Assembly (NCBI RefSeq): GCF_002368115.1 | Contig: NZ_AP018316.1 | Span: 1,359,193-1,423,192, forward strand | Length of the DNA: 64,000 bases | Direction: 5' to 3' | Source: Dolichospermum compactum NIES-806 | Lineage (GTDB): Bacteria; Cyanobacteriota; Cyanobacteriia; Cyanobacteriales; Nostocaceae | Shown here: positions 43,778-53,456 of the stretch, one piece after another | Numbering within the stretch: position 1 is the first letter of the stretch | Layout of the letters: every line of letters begins with the position of its first letter | Translations under genes and position numbers: made by a program | The notes under the pieces: generated by a model | Databases searched by the model: none | Told to the model about the DNA's origin: nothing | What the model saw: the letters and a program-made list of their open reading frames with translations, nothing else

Positions 43778-46138
43778 ATGATTAAAAAACATTTAACACC
43801 CGGATTAATGGCTATGGTAGCCATGACAGTCCCTTTAGCAATTTCTGTCAAAGCAAACGCCCAAGCTACTGATAGTCACCCACAGACCACAGAAGTTTTG
43901 ACAGCAGAAACAAATCAGCCAGAAAAACAGCATCCTGTTAAAAGTGATGGTAGTGAAAATCTGACATCCCATGCCCTCGCATTGCCAATAGTTGGAGAAA
44001 AAGAATCTAATCACTTTTCTCCGATTGCGAAAGTCGTCACGCCCAATTCAGCCGCAGTAGACAAAGCATCTGTTATTGTCCCAAAAACCACAATAGTTCC
44101 CATTACCGCACAAGTCCCCCAACCAGAGACTACTCAACCCCCTGCGGCTACACCTACTCAAAAAAACTCAACTCCCTCAACAATCAAGACGGAATCTGAA
44201 GTTACACCACAACCCACAGTAACTACCCCAGCAAAACCGACCCAACCTCCTGCGACTGAATCTAGTCCAGAAGCAACGGAAGCCCGTGTACTGGTGTCAG
44301 AGGTAGCAATTAAATCAGAAACAGGACAAATCACCCCCGAACTAGAAACCGAAGTTTATAAAGTAATTCGTACCCAAGCCGGACAAACAACCACCCGTTC
44401 CCAACTTCAAGAAGATATTAGTGCGATTTTTAGAACTGGGTTTTTCTCCAACGTCCAAGCATTTCCAGAAGATACCCCTCTGGGTGTGCGAGTCAGTTTT
44501 ATTGTTACCCCCAATCCCACTCTCTCCAAAGTAGAATTAGACGCAAATCCTGGCACAGCAGTTGCCTCTGTCCTTCCTGCTGGAACAGCCAACGAAATAT
44601 TTAGTAATCAATATGGCAAAATTCTCAACTTGCGGGAATTAAACGAAGGCATCAAGCAATTAACAAAGCGTTATCAAGATCAAGGTTATGTGCTGGCTAA
44701 CTTAATTGGCGCACCCAAAGTCTCAGACAATGGAGTTGTTACCCTCCAAGTTGCCGAAGGGGTTGTAGAAAGCGTGAAAGTCCGATTCCGTAACAAAGAT
44801 GGTGAAGACGTAGACGACAAAGGCAACCCAATTCGGGGACGGACAAAGGATTATATTATTACGCGAGAATTAGAATTAAAGTCGGGAACGGTATTCAATC
44901 GCAATACAGTACAGAGAGACTTAGCACGGGTATATGGATTAGGATTGTTTGAACCGCCAGATACTGAACCTATATCTCTTGCCCCTGGTAGTGACCCCAG
45001 CAAAGTAAATGTGCTAGTCAATGTGATTGAACGTACCAGCGGTTCTATTGCTGCCGGGGCGGGTATCAGTTCCGCTAGTGGTTTATTTGGAACTGTTAGC
45101 TATCAGCAGCAAAACCTGGGAGGAAGAAACCAAAAATTAGGGACAGAGGTACAGTTAGGAGAACGGGAACTACTATTTGACCTCCGCTTTACTGATCCTT
45201 GGATTGGTGGTGATCCTTATCGAACTTCATATACAGCAAATATTTTCCGTCGTCGTTCTATTTCTCTGATTTTTGAAGGTAAAGATAATAACATTGAAAC
45301 CTTTAATCCTGATAATATTACTGATACAAATCAACAAGATCGCCCCCGGATTACTCGGTTAGGTGGTGGTGTTACCTTTACTCGTCCCCTGTCTGCCAAT
45401 CCTTTCAAAAGTTCCGAGTGGCTGGCTTCTGCGGGACTACAGTATCAACGGGTTTCTGGTCGTGATGCTGACGGAAATTTAAGGAAGGAAGGGGCAATAT
45501 TTGATGATAATGGTAAAATCATCAGTGATAGAATTCCCCTTACCCTTTCTTCTTCCGGGGAAGATGATTTATTACTATTCAAGCTGGGCGCACAAAGGGA
45601 TCTCCGCAATAATTCCTTACAACCCACAAACGGTTCTTTTCTCAGCTTTGGAGTTGATCAATCTGTACCTGTGGGTTCAGGTAGTATTTTTATGACTAGG
45701 TTACGAGGTAACTATAGTCAGTATCTACCGATTAAATTGATTAGCTTTAGCAAAAAACCGCAAACTTTAGCATTTAACCTCCAAGGCGGAACTATATTTG
45801 GCGATGTACCTCCTTATGAAACCTTTACTCTGGGTGGTAGTAACTCGGTTCGGGGTTATGACGAAGGCAGATTGGGTACGGGTAGTAAGTATATCCAAGC
45901 TGCGGTTGAATATCGCTTCCCTGTGTTCTCTGTGGTCAGTGGCGCACTATTTTTTGATTATGGTAGTGATTTGGGAAGTAGTACCCAATCTGCACAATTG
46001 TTAAAGAAAAATGGTAATGGCTATGGCTATGGTGTGGGTTTGCGGGTGCAATCTCCACTTGGACCAATTCGTATAGATTATGGTGTCACTGATGAAGGTG
46101 ATAGTCGGATCAATTTTGGGATTGGAGAAAGATTTTAA
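43778..46138 (+). CDS. Omp85/BamA-type outer membrane assembly protein
   Basis: 786 aa from the ATG at 43778 (MIKKHLTPGLMAMVAM...), giving a standard signal peptide cleaved near KANAQA; a GTG six codons upstream is possible. A long Pro/Thr-rich segment (about 30-165) follows, then three POTRA domains (VLVSEVAIKSETG, FFSNVQAFPEDTP, LNEGIKQLTKRYQDQGYVLA, YIITRELELKSGTVF) and a 16-strand barrel with the signature VRGYDEGRLGTGS. It ends in INFGIGERF with the terminal Phe typical of barrels. It inserts outer membrane proteins. It heads the lpxC-fabZ-lpxA-lpxB cluster. Confidence 0.95.
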   Translation: MIKKHLTPGLMAMVAMTVPLAISVKANAQATDSHPQTTEVLTAETNQPEKQHPVKSDGSENLTSHALALPIVGEKESNHFSPIAKVVTPNSAAVDKASVIVPKTTIVPITAQVPQPETTQPPAATPTQKNSTPSTIKTESEVTPQPTVTTPAKPTQPPATESSPEATEARVLVSEVAIKSETGQITPELETEVYKVIRTQAGQTTTRSQLQEDISAIFRTGFFSNVQAFPEDTPLGVRVSFIVTPNPTLSKVELDANPGTAVASVLPAGTANEIFSNQYGKILNLRELNEGIKQLTKRYQDQGYVLANLIGAPKVSDNGVVTLQVAEGVVESVKVRFRNKDGEDVDDKGNPIRGRTKDYIITRELELKSGTVFNRNTVQRDLARVYGLGLFEPPDTEPISLAPGSDPSKVNVLVNVIERTSGSIAAGAGISSASGLFGTVSYQQQNLGGRNQKLGTEVQLGERELLFDLRFTDPWIGGDPYRTSYTANIFRRRSISLIFEGKDNNIETFNPDNITDTNQQDRPRITRLGGGVTFTRPLSANPFKSSEWLASAGLQYQRVSGRDADGNLRKEGAIFDDNGKIISDRIPLTLSSSGEDDLLLFKLGAQRDLRNNSLQPTNGSFLSFGVDQSVPVGSGSIFMTRLRGNYSQYLPIKLISFSKKPQTLAFNLQGGTIFGDVPPYETFTLGGSNSVRGYDEGRLGTGSKYIQAAVEYRFPVFSVVSGALFFDYGSDLGSSTQSAQLLKKNGNGYGYGVGLRVQSPLGPIRIDYGVTDEGDSRINFGIGERF

Positions 46139-46297
46139 ATTGGTCGGTGGTCAGTTGCCAGTTGTCGGTGGTCGGTGGCTAAGAATTTTACTCCTGGCTC
46201 CTGAATCTTTTTTGGGCGCATGCCCTGCGCCCCTACCTTCTGACTCCTGTTCCTTAATAATAAGCAATACTAACTACAATATGGGGATTGTTGGGCG

Positions 46298-47143
46298 ATG
46301 GAACAACATACGTTAGCTGGGGAAATTACCCAAGCTGGTGTGGGTTTGCATAGTGGTGTTAATACTCAGGTGCGAATATTACCTGCGCCACCGGAGAGTA
46401 ACCGCTTTTTTGTGCGGGTAGATTTACCAAATTCACCCATGATTCCTGCTCAGGTTGCAGCTGTGAGTAAGACTGTGCTTTCTACTCAGTTGGGTAAGGA
46501 TGAGGTCTGTGTTCGCACTGTGGAGCATTTACTGGCAGCTTTGGCGGCTATGGGGGTGGATAACGCCAGAATTGAAATTGATGGACCGGAAGTGCCACTT
46601 TTAGATGGTTCGGCGCGGATTTGGTGTGAAAGAATTGCTGAGGTGGGAATAGTAGCCCAAATGGCGCATAATTTACCTGCACCTGTTATTACTGAACCAG
46701 TTTGGATTTATGAGGGTGATGCTTTTGTTTGCGCTCTACCTGCACCGGCCACTCGATTTAGCTATGGGATAGATTTTAATTTGGCGGCAATTGGTAATCA
46801 ATGGCACAGTTGGTTATTAATGTCCTGTTTGGAAAAGTCTGCGGCGGATTTTGCGGTAGAAATTGCGCCGGCACGGACTTTTGGGTTACAGGATCAAATT
46901 GAATATCTGCAAAGGTCGGGATTAATTAAAGGTGGGAGTTTGGATAATGCTCTGGTTTGCGGGGTTAAAGGTTGGCTAAATCCCCCATTACGATTTGCAA
47001 ATGAGCCAGTCCGTCATAAAATTTTGGATCTAGTAGGAGATCTAAGTTTACTGGGAACTTTCCCTGTTGCTCATTTTTTGGCGTACAAAGCTAGTCATAA
47101 TTTACACATTCAACTAGCCAGAAAAATTTTAGAGTTGTTCTAA
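46298..47143 (+). CDS. lpxC: UDP-3-O-acyl-N-acetylglucosamine deacetylase
   Basis: 281 aa. The zinc enzyme of the committed step of lipid A synthesis. Motifs are GVGLHSGVNTQVRI, the metal His in RTVEHLLAALAAMGVDNARI, DGPEVPLLDGSA, RTFGLQDQIEYL, GGSLDNALV and the second metal site RHKILDLVGDL. Complete length. Next in line are fabZ, lpxA and lpxB. Confidence 0.97.
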   Translation: MEQHTLAGEITQAGVGLHSGVNTQVRILPAPPESNRFFVRVDLPNSPMIPAQVAAVSKTVLSTQLGKDEVCVRTVEHLLAALAAMGVDNARIEIDGPEVPLLDGSARIWCERIAEVGIVAQMAHNLPAPVITEPVWIYEGDAFVCALPAPATRFSYGIDFNLAAIGNQWHSWLLMSCLEKSAADFAVEIAPARTFGLQDQIEYLQRSGLIKGGSLDNALVCGVKGWLNPPLRFANEPVRHKILDLVGDLSLLGTFPVAHFLAYKASHNLHIQLARKILELF

Positions 47144-47306
47144 AATGCCTGAATTGATGGCAGTTTCCGAGAGCAAGAGAGAAACAGTAATCAAAAAGTA
47201 AGATAGTATTTATACTTTTAGTTCTATTTATTGTTCTCTGTTCCCTGCTCCCTGTTCCCTGCTATACCTATTCCTAGTGTCTAATCATTCAAATAACTTA
47301 CAACTA

Positions 47307-47807
47307 ATGTCCACTATTACCGAACCTAATTCTCAGGAAGTAAATACATCAAGTGAGGATAAACAGACAATTAAAACTACCTTGACTATTGAGGAAATTC
47401 AGGAACTTTTGCCCCATCGCTATCCATTTTTACTGGTAGATCGGATTATTGATTATGTACCTGGTAAGAAGGCTGTGGGTATTAAAAATGTTACTTTTAA
47501 TGAACCCCAATTTCAAGGGCATTTTCCGGGGCGATCGCTCATGCCCGGTGTGTTAATTATTGAAGCAATGGCACAAGTTGGGGGGATTGTGATGACGCAA
47601 ATGCCGGACTCCAAAGGAGGACTGTTTGTATTTGCTGGTATTGATAAAGTCCGGTTTCGTCGGCAAATTGTTCCTGGGGATCAACTGGTGATCACGGTGG
47701 AACTGTTGTGGGTAAAACAGCGTCGTTTCGGGAAAATGCAAGGACGAGCGGAAGTTGACGGACAGTTAGCCGCTGAAGGAGAACTAATGTTTTCTCTGAT
47801 TAGTTAA
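47307..47807 (+). CDS. fabZ: 3-hydroxyacyl-ACP dehydratase FabZ
   Basis: 166 aa from the ATG at 47307 (MSTITEPNSQ); the GTG ten codons upstream is less likely. Hot-dog fold with catalytic His in LLPHRYPFLLVDRIIDY and Glu in LMPGVLIIEAMAQVGG. It dehydrates 3-hydroxyacyl-ACP in fatty acid synthesis and balances the acyl chains shared with LpxA. It lies between lpxC and lpxA, as in other bacteria. Confidence 0.97.
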   Translation: MSTITEPNSQEVNTSSEDKQTIKTTLTIEEIQELLPHRYPFLLVDRIIDYVPGKKAVGIKNVTFNEPQFQGHFPGRSLMPGVLIIEAMAQVGGIVMTQMPDSKGGLFVFAGIDKVRFRRQIVPGDQLVITVELLWVKQRRFGKMQGRAEVDGQLAAEGELMFSLIS

Positions 47808-48064
47808 AGGTCATTATTAATGCAAGGAGTCAGGAGTCAGGAGTCAGGAGGAAGAAAGAAAGAAAGAAAGAAGAAAGAAGTAGGAGGAATATTGAATCTC
47901 AATGGCTAATGTTTAGATACCTTGCAACCTCAAGCAAGCCTAAATAAATTAAACACAACTTTTGGCTAATTCTGAATTTTCGCCCTCACACATAACTTAC
48001 TTTGCCCGACACATTTCTTAACTGAATAAATTAACAACTAGCACTTAGTTTTGGAGATTCACCT

Positions 48065-48877
48065 TTGAAAACACTTATTCATCCAACTGCTGTCATACAT
48101 ACTAGTGCGGAACTCCACCCAACAGTGCAAGTCGGCGCTTATGCTGTGATTGGAGAAAATGTCAGAGTTGGTGCAGACACTGTAATTGGCGCTCATGCTG
48201 TTCTGGAGGGTCCTTGTGAAATTGGTACGGGAAATCAGATTTTCGCCGGTGCAGCTATCGGTATGCAGCCACAGGATCTCAAGTATGTGGGAGAACCTAC
48301 TTGGGTAAAAATTGGCAATAATAATTCCATTCGGGAGTATGTGACGATTAACCGCGCTACTGGTAGGGGTGAAGCGACAGTAATCGGCAATGGCAATTTA
48401 TTGATGGCTTATGTTCATGTAGGTCATAATTGCCTGATTGAGGATTCTGTCATTATTGCTAATTCTGTGGCTTTGGCAGGTCATGTACATATTGAATCGC
48501 GAGCTAGACTGAGCGGCGTTTTAGGTGTGCATCAGTTCGTCCATATTGGGGGAATGTCAATGGTCGGAGGAATGACACGCATTGATAGAGATGTACCTCC
48601 TTATATGTTGGTGGAAGGAAATCCGGCAAAAGTGCGATCACTCAATTTGGTAGGATTAAAACGTTCGGGAATGCCTGCAAGTGACTTTCAATTAATTAAA
48701 AAGGCTTTCCGTCTTCTCTACCGTTCTGAGTTTTTATTTAAAGATGCTTTGCAGGAGTTGAAAAATTTAGGAGATACAGAGGAATTAAAACATCTTCGCC
48801 GTTTCTTGTTACTTTCCCAAATGCCGGGAAGACGCGGTTTAATTCCCGGAAAAGGTAAAAAATCCGTCAATGAATAG
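48065..48877 (+). CDS. lpxA: Acyl-ACP--UDP-N-acetylglucosamine O-acyltransferase
   Basis: 270 aa from a TTG start (translated MKTLIHPTAV), which matches the usual LpxA beginning. The left-handed beta-helix shows hexapeptide repeats (VQVGAYAVIGENVRVGAD, IFAGAAIGMQPQDLKY). Catalytic His lies in YVHVGHNCLIED, and IREYVTINRAT contributes to the active site. First acylation of lipid A precursors. A 257-bp gap with heptamer and purine-rich repeats separates it from fabZ. Confidence 0.96.
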   Translation: MKTLIHPTAVIHTSAELHPTVQVGAYAVIGENVRVGADTVIGAHAVLEGPCEIGTGNQIFAGAAIGMQPQDLKYVGEPTWVKIGNNNSIREYVTINRATGRGEATVIGNGNLLMAYVHVGHNCLIEDSVIIANSVALAGHVHIESRARLSGVLGVHQFVHIGGMSMVGGMTRIDRDVPPYMLVEGNPAKVRSLNLVGLKRSGMPASDFQLIKKAFRLLYRSEFLFKDALQELKNLGDTEELKHLRRFLLLSQMPGRRGLIPGKGKKSVNE

Positions 48878-49081
48878 TCAGTCAGATGTAGGGGCGGGGT
48901 TTTCCCGTCCTCAAATTTTACTCTGTTTTTGTGGACAGAATATGGATTGAATGAACCACGAAGAAGCGAAGAACACGAAGGAAGAAGAAGACGAAGAAGA
49001 CGAAGAAAATAGGTAATTTTTAAGGGGGAATGGGGTAGGAAAGGACATGAAAATCTAATATCTAATATCTAATATCTAAAA

Positions 49082-50248
49082 ATGCGAATATTTATTAGCA
49101 CCGGTGAAGTTTCTGGAGATCTACAGGGTTCGCTATTAATTAAGGCACTTCAACGCCAATCTGTGGCTGCGGGGTTGACATTGGAAATTATTGCCTTGGG
49201 TGGCGATAAAATGGCGGAAGCTGGGGCGAAAATTTTGGGTAATACCAGCGGTATTGGTTCAATGGGTTTGATTGAGTCTTTGCCTTATGTTATTCCTACT
49301 TTAAGAGTACAACGGCAAGCGATCGCTCACTTGAAGAAAAATCCCCCGGATTTAGTGGTTCTCATTGACTATATGGGTCCAAATTTGGGCATTGGTACAT
49401 TCATGAAGGAAAATTTGCCTGATGTGCCTGTGGCTTATTATATCGCTCCTCAAGAGTGGGTATGGTCTATGAGTTTTCAGAATACTAACCGCATTGTTGC
49501 TTTTACAGATAAACTATTAGCAATTTTCCCAGAAGAAGCCCGATATTATCAACAAAATGGGGCAAAGGTTTCTTGGGTAGGTCATCCTTTAATTGATAGA
49601 ATGGCAAACGCGCCTAGTCGGACAACTGCGAGGGAGAAATTAGGAGTTAAAGTAGAAGAAATAGCGATCGCTCTTTTACCAGCTTCCCGTCATCAAGAAT
49701 TAAAATATCTTCTACCAATAATTTTTCAAGCTGCCCAAAATATTCAATCTAAACTACCAAATGTACATTTTTGGATTCCTCTATCCTTGGAAACATTTAA
49801 AGAACCAATTACAGCCGCAATTCAAGAATATGGGTTAAAAGCTACAATAGTATCAACTCAAAAACAAGGCGTTCAAGATATTTTAGCAGCGGCTGATTTT
49901 GCCATTACTAAGTCGGGAACAGTGAACTTAGAATTAGCATTATTAAATGTCCCCCAAGTTGTAGTTTATCGTCTTCATCCTCTTACAGCTTGGATTGCGC
50001 GTCATATTCTTAAAGGTTCAATTCCTTTTGCTTCTCCAGTCAATTTAGTTGTCATGCGGGAAATTGTCCCAGAATTTTTACAAGAACAAGCTACAGCCGA
50101 GAATATTACCCAAGCTGCTATGGAATTGTTATTAAATCCTGAAAAAAGACAACAAACTTTGACCAATTATCAAGAAATGCGCCATTGTTTGGGAGAATTG
50201 GGAGTGTGCGATCGTACAGCTAAAGAAATATTAGCAATGAAAAAGTAG
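49082..50248 (+). CDS. lpxB: Lipid-A-disaccharide synthase
   Basis: 388 aa. GT19 glycosyltransferase that joins UDP-2,3-diacyl-GlcN and lipid X. Motifs are MRIFISTGEVSGDLQGS at the N-terminus, LIDYMGPNLG, YYIAPQEWVW, VGHPLIDRM, LLPASRHQELKYLLP, and the C-terminal nucleotide-binding FAITKSGTVNLELAL. Last of the lpx cluster; later lipid A genes (lpxK, kdtA) are not here, consistent with the simplified lipid A of cyanobacteria. Confidence 0.97.
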   Translation: MRIFISTGEVSGDLQGSLLIKALQRQSVAAGLTLEIIALGGDKMAEAGAKILGNTSGIGSMGLIESLPYVIPTLRVQRQAIAHLKKNPPDLVVLIDYMGPNLGIGTFMKENLPDVPVAYYIAPQEWVWSMSFQNTNRIVAFTDKLLAIFPEEARYYQQNGAKVSWVGHPLIDRMANAPSRTTAREKLGVKVEEIAIALLPASRHQELKYLLPIIFQAAQNIQSKLPNVHFWIPLSLETFKEPITAAIQEYGLKATIVSTQKQGVQDILAAADFAITKSGTVNLELALLNVPQVVVYRLHPLTAWIARHILKGSIPFASPVNLVVMREIVPEFLQEQATAENITQAAMELLLNPEKRQQTLTNYQEMRHCLGELGVCDRTAKEILAMKK

Positions 50249-50260
50249 ATAATAGTTAAA

Positions 50261-51598
50261 ATGGCAAAAAAACGACCAATTGCAGTTGATTTATTTGCAG
50301 GTGCAGGAGGCATGACATTAGGCTTTGAACAAGCCGGTTTTGATGTCCTTGCATCTGTGGAAATAGATCCAATTCATTGTGCAATTCATCAATTTAACTT
50401 TCCCTTTTGGACGGTGTTATGCAAAAGTGTTGAAGAAACAACAGGGGAAGAAATTAGAAATAGTTCTCAAATTGCTAATCAAGAAATTGATGTAGTTTTT
50501 GGTGGTCCTCCCTGTCAAGGTTTCTCATTAATGGGAAAACGTTCGTTTGATGATCCAAGAAACTCTTTAGTCTTCCATTTTATTAGATTAGTTGTAGAAT
50601 TACAACCCAAGTTTTTTGTCTTGGAAAATGTCAAAGGAATGACAGTCGGTAAACACAAAGAATTTATCGCTGAAATCATTAGTCAATTTTCCGAAAGTGG
50701 TTATCAAGTTAATGCAAATTATCAAGTTTTAAATGCAGCTAATTATGGAGTACCCCAAAATCGAGAAAGGTTATTTTTACTAGGTTCACGTCAAAATATC
50801 GAATTACCGAAATACCCAGAAGAAATTACATTCCCCGCAAAATCCAACCAATCTTCCGCGAATAAATTAGTCTTAACTCCTACAGTTTGGGAAGCATTAC
50901 AAGATTTACCAGTAATAGAAAACTATCAAGAACTATATCAACAAGATTGGATATTCACAGATTTTGGCAAATCTAGTAATTATGCTAAAAAACTGCGTAA
51001 TCTTGCGACTGCAAAAAACAACTATTCCTATAAACGTCAATATGATCCTACTTTACTAACATCAAGTTTAAGAAGTAAGCATTCACCAGAATCTATGGAT
51101 AGATTTGCATCTACACCTCATGGTAAAATTGAATCAATTAGTCGTTTTCATAAACTTGATCCTCATGGTTTATGTAATACGTTAAGAGCAGGAACACCTA
51201 GTAATAAAGGTGCATTTACTTCTCCTCGTCCTATACATCCTTTTATTCCTAGATGTATTACTGTGAGAGAAGCTGCGCGGTTACATTCCTATCCTGATTG
51301 GTTTAGATTTCATCCGACAAAATGGCATGGTTTTAGACAAATTGGTAATTCTGTACCGCCACTTCTAGCGCAAGCAGTCGCAGGGGAAATTATTAAAGTT
51401 TTAGATATCACATCTTCTCAACCTCAAGGTGTTCAAGATTTAGGGGATATTAGTTTATTAACACTTGATATGTCAGCAGCAGCAAAATATTTTGGAGTAA
51501 ACCCCCATGTTATAGAACCGAGAACTAGAAGAGAAATGAATTTTTCGGATTTAACGAACCACAGAGACACAGAGGACACAGAGGTAATAAGAAGATAA
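50261..51598 (+). CDS. DNA (cytosine-5) methyltransferase, solitary
   Basis: 445 aa. Motif I DLFAGAGGMTLGFEQAGF, motif IV GGPPCQGFSLMGKR (catalytic Cys), motif VI LENVKGM, motif VIII NRERLFLLGS, a target-recognition region about 230-320, motif IX RFHKLDPHGLCNTLRAG, and motif X HGFRQIGNSVPPLLAQAVA. It starts 12 bp after lpxB, so it is likely read from the lpx transcript. No cognate endonuclease is adjacent. The last ~15 residues (TNHRDTEDTEVIRR) are translated interspersed repeat C, so the original C-terminus was replaced. Confidence 0.95.
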   Translation: MAKKRPIAVDLFAGAGGMTLGFEQAGFDVLASVEIDPIHCAIHQFNFPFWTVLCKSVEETTGEEIRNSSQIANQEIDVVFGGPPCQGFSLMGKRSFDDPRNSLVFHFIRLVVELQPKFFVLENVKGMTVGKHKEFIAEIISQFSESGYQVNANYQVLNAANYGVPQNRERLFLLGSRQNIELPKYPEEITFPAKSNQSSANKLVLTPTVWEALQDLPVIENYQELYQQDWIFTDFGKSSNYAKKLRNLATAKNNYSYKRQYDPTLLTSSLRSKHSPESMDRFASTPHGKIESISRFHKLDPHGLCNTLRAGTPSNKGAFTSPRPIHPFIPRCITVREAARLHSYPDWFRFHPTKWHGFRQIGNSVPPLLAQAVAGEIIKVLDITSSQPQGVQDLGDISLLTLDMSAAAKYFGVNPHVIEPRTRREMNFSDLTNHRDTEDTEVIRR

Positions 51599-51670
51599 GA
51601 TGGAGTGGTTTTTTATAAGTTCTCTAGAAATTTATATCTGGTGTTGCGAATGAATGAATAATATCTATCC

Positions 51671-52243
51671 CTAAATAATTTCCATATTTAAAATAAATCC
51701 TGGTAAAATATCTTCACCTGATAATTCTTGAGGAAAGTCTAATATCTCTACTGGTTTACCAAGACGATAAATTTCCACTTGACCCATTTTCCGATTAATT
51801 AACCAACCTAATTTAACTCCAGTATTCATATATTCCTGCATTTTTGCTCGCGTTTCCTGCAAACTATCACTGGGTGATATTAATTCTAAAACAAAATCTG
51901 GGGCAATGGGTGAAAACTTTTCTTGTTCTTCTAATGTAAGTTTATCCCATCTATCTTTTCTTATCCAAGCAACATCAGGGGAACGATTTGCACTATTGGG
52001 AAGTTTAAAACAAGTGGAAGAATTGAAACAAACTCCTAATTTACTCTGACGATTCCAAAGAGCAAAATCTGTTGCAATTTCAGCATTTTGATTTCCTATT
52101 ATTCCTCCTGTAGGTGATATTATCAATAGTTTTCCGTCTGCATTACGTTCAAATTTGACTTCAGGATTTTCTCGACAGAGTTGATAAAATTGGTTGTCGG
52201 TAAGTTGGATAATGGGGTTTAAGTTGACGGTGATAGCTTTCAT
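51671..52243 (-). CDS. Uma2 family (DUF820) putative endonuclease
   Basis: 190 aa from the ATG at 52243, selected by the strong Shine-Dalgarno aaggaga a few nt upstream; nine codons of extension are unlikely. Uma2 features: LTDNQFYQLCRENPEVKFE, GKLLIISPTGG, NRSPDVAWIRKDRW (Asp), PDFVLELISPSDSL (Glu) and MQEYMNTGVKLGWLIN. It belongs to a different subgroup from the copy at 2210. Convergent with the cytosine methyltransferase, 72 bp away. Confidence 0.88.
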   Translation of the reverse strand: MKAITVNLNPIIQLTDNQFYQLCRENPEVKFERNADGKLLIISPTGGIIGNQNAEIATDFALWNRQSKLGVCFNSSTCFKLPNSANRSPDVAWIRKDRWDKLTLEEQEKFSPIAPDFVLELISPSDSLQETRAKMQEYMNTGVKLGWLINRKMGQVEIYRLGKPVEILDFPQELSGEDILPGFILNMEII

Positions 52244-52295
52244 GATGAATCTCCTTGAGGATGATATCAACCTTAACTAAATTATGGAATAAATC

Positions 52296-53333
52296 TCATT
52301 TTAACGCTTCCTTTAACAAATCCCGGTGCAGAAAAGCCTCATTTACTAAAGATTGAATTTTACGAGATGACAAAGCCGCACTATTATTATAATAATCAAT
52401 CCAAGTTTTACTAATTAAATCTACATCATTTGGTAAATCCTTTAAATCCCAACCAGGTATTTCTAAATCTTCCATTAATCGGTTGACTTTGGGATCATAA
52501 CTCAAAGCAAAACAACGAGAACCTTCACTAGCTGCCATAATTAAACTATGGAGACGCATTCCTATGGACATTTCCACACCACGAAATACACCTTTTAAAA
52601 TTTGTGGATCTTCGGAACAAAGAACTCTACTCACATCTGGTAATTGAGTATGAATTTTTTCCGCAATTCCTAAATCTTCGCTTTTTTGAAATGGTAATAA
52701 TAAAATAAAAGCTTGGGTTTCTTTTTGCAAATTAACTAAAGCTTGAGTTAAATTTGCTAACCTATTTTCTGTCAATTGAGGATGATTTCTTAAAGTAACA
52801 GCAATTCTGGGTTTTGGTAAATCTACTAATTCCGGGACTGGCTTCGATTCCAATGCCCAAACTGGGTCAGGGGCGAGGATATGGGGTATACTCCAATCTG
52901 ATAATAACCGAGAACTGGAGCGATCGCGCACACTCACTTGAGTACAACCTGCAAAATTCCCCTTCGCTAACCAACGAGTTTGGAAATGCAACAAAGGACC
53001 TATACCCTGTCCCCAAGCCACAGTCTTCAAACCCATAACTTGAGCTAAAGCCATCAATCCGCCATAATACAAAGGACTAATGCTGCTGGTAGCATCTTGA
53101 ATTAAACTTCCTCCACCCCAAACAAAAGCATCACAAGAACGCAAAGCCTTGATAACCTGTAAAACCGCCATCCGGTTGTAACATTCCACACCATAATGCC
53201 GATGAGTTTCTTCAGGATTTCCAGAAAGCACCACAGGAGTAACATCAGGTGGTAGCATTTGCAGAAGTGTGGCTAACAAAGCTTCATCACCACCATTACC
53301 CTTACCATAATACCCAGACAATAAAACCCGCAT
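52296..53333 (-). CDS. csaB: Polysaccharide pyruvyl transferase CsaB
   Basis: 345 aa from the ATG at 53333 (MRVLLSGYYGKGNGGDEALL), with ggggaaa upstream; an ATG three codons earlier is possible. The family signature GNGGDEALL, VWGGGSLIQDATS, WGQGIGPL, and GMRLHSLIMAASEG with the conserved His are all clear. It transfers pyruvate to a cell-wall or exopolysaccharide sugar; in Bacillus it prepares the wall for S-layer anchoring, and in cyanobacteria the target is likely a surface glycan. Confidence 0.92.
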   Translation of the reverse strand: MRVLLSGYYGKGNGGDEALLATLLQMLPPDVTPVVLSGNPEETHRHYGVECYNRMAVLQVIKALRSCDAFVWGGGSLIQDATSSISPLYYGGLMALAQVMGLKTVAWGQGIGPLLHFQTRWLAKGNFAGCTQVSVRDRSSSRLLSDWSIPHILAPDPVWALESKPVPELVDLPKPRIAVTLRNHPQLTENRLANLTQALVNLQKETQAFILLLPFQKSEDLGIAEKIHTQLPDVSRVLCSEDPQILKGVFRGVEMSIGMRLHSLIMAASEGSRCFALSYDPKVNRLMEDLEIPGWDLKDLPNDVDLISKTWIDYYNNSAALSSRKIQSLVNEAFLHRDLLKEALK

Positions 53334-53349
53334 TTTCCCCATTTTGAAT

Positions 53350-53452
53350 TTTAGATTTTAGATTTTAGATTTTAGATTTTGGACTACCAATTTTTTTTAA
53401 CCTAGTTATCTACCACTGACAACTGACAACTGACAACTGACAACTGACAAAC
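53350..53452. repeat. Two heptamer arrays between csaB and DUF2499
   Basis: About four copies of ttttaga (53350-53378) and about four of gacaact (53427-53452), separated by an AT-rich stretch. They fill the divergent intergenic gap, where the promoters of both genes must lie. Confidence 0.85.
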
Positions 53453-53456
53453 AATT

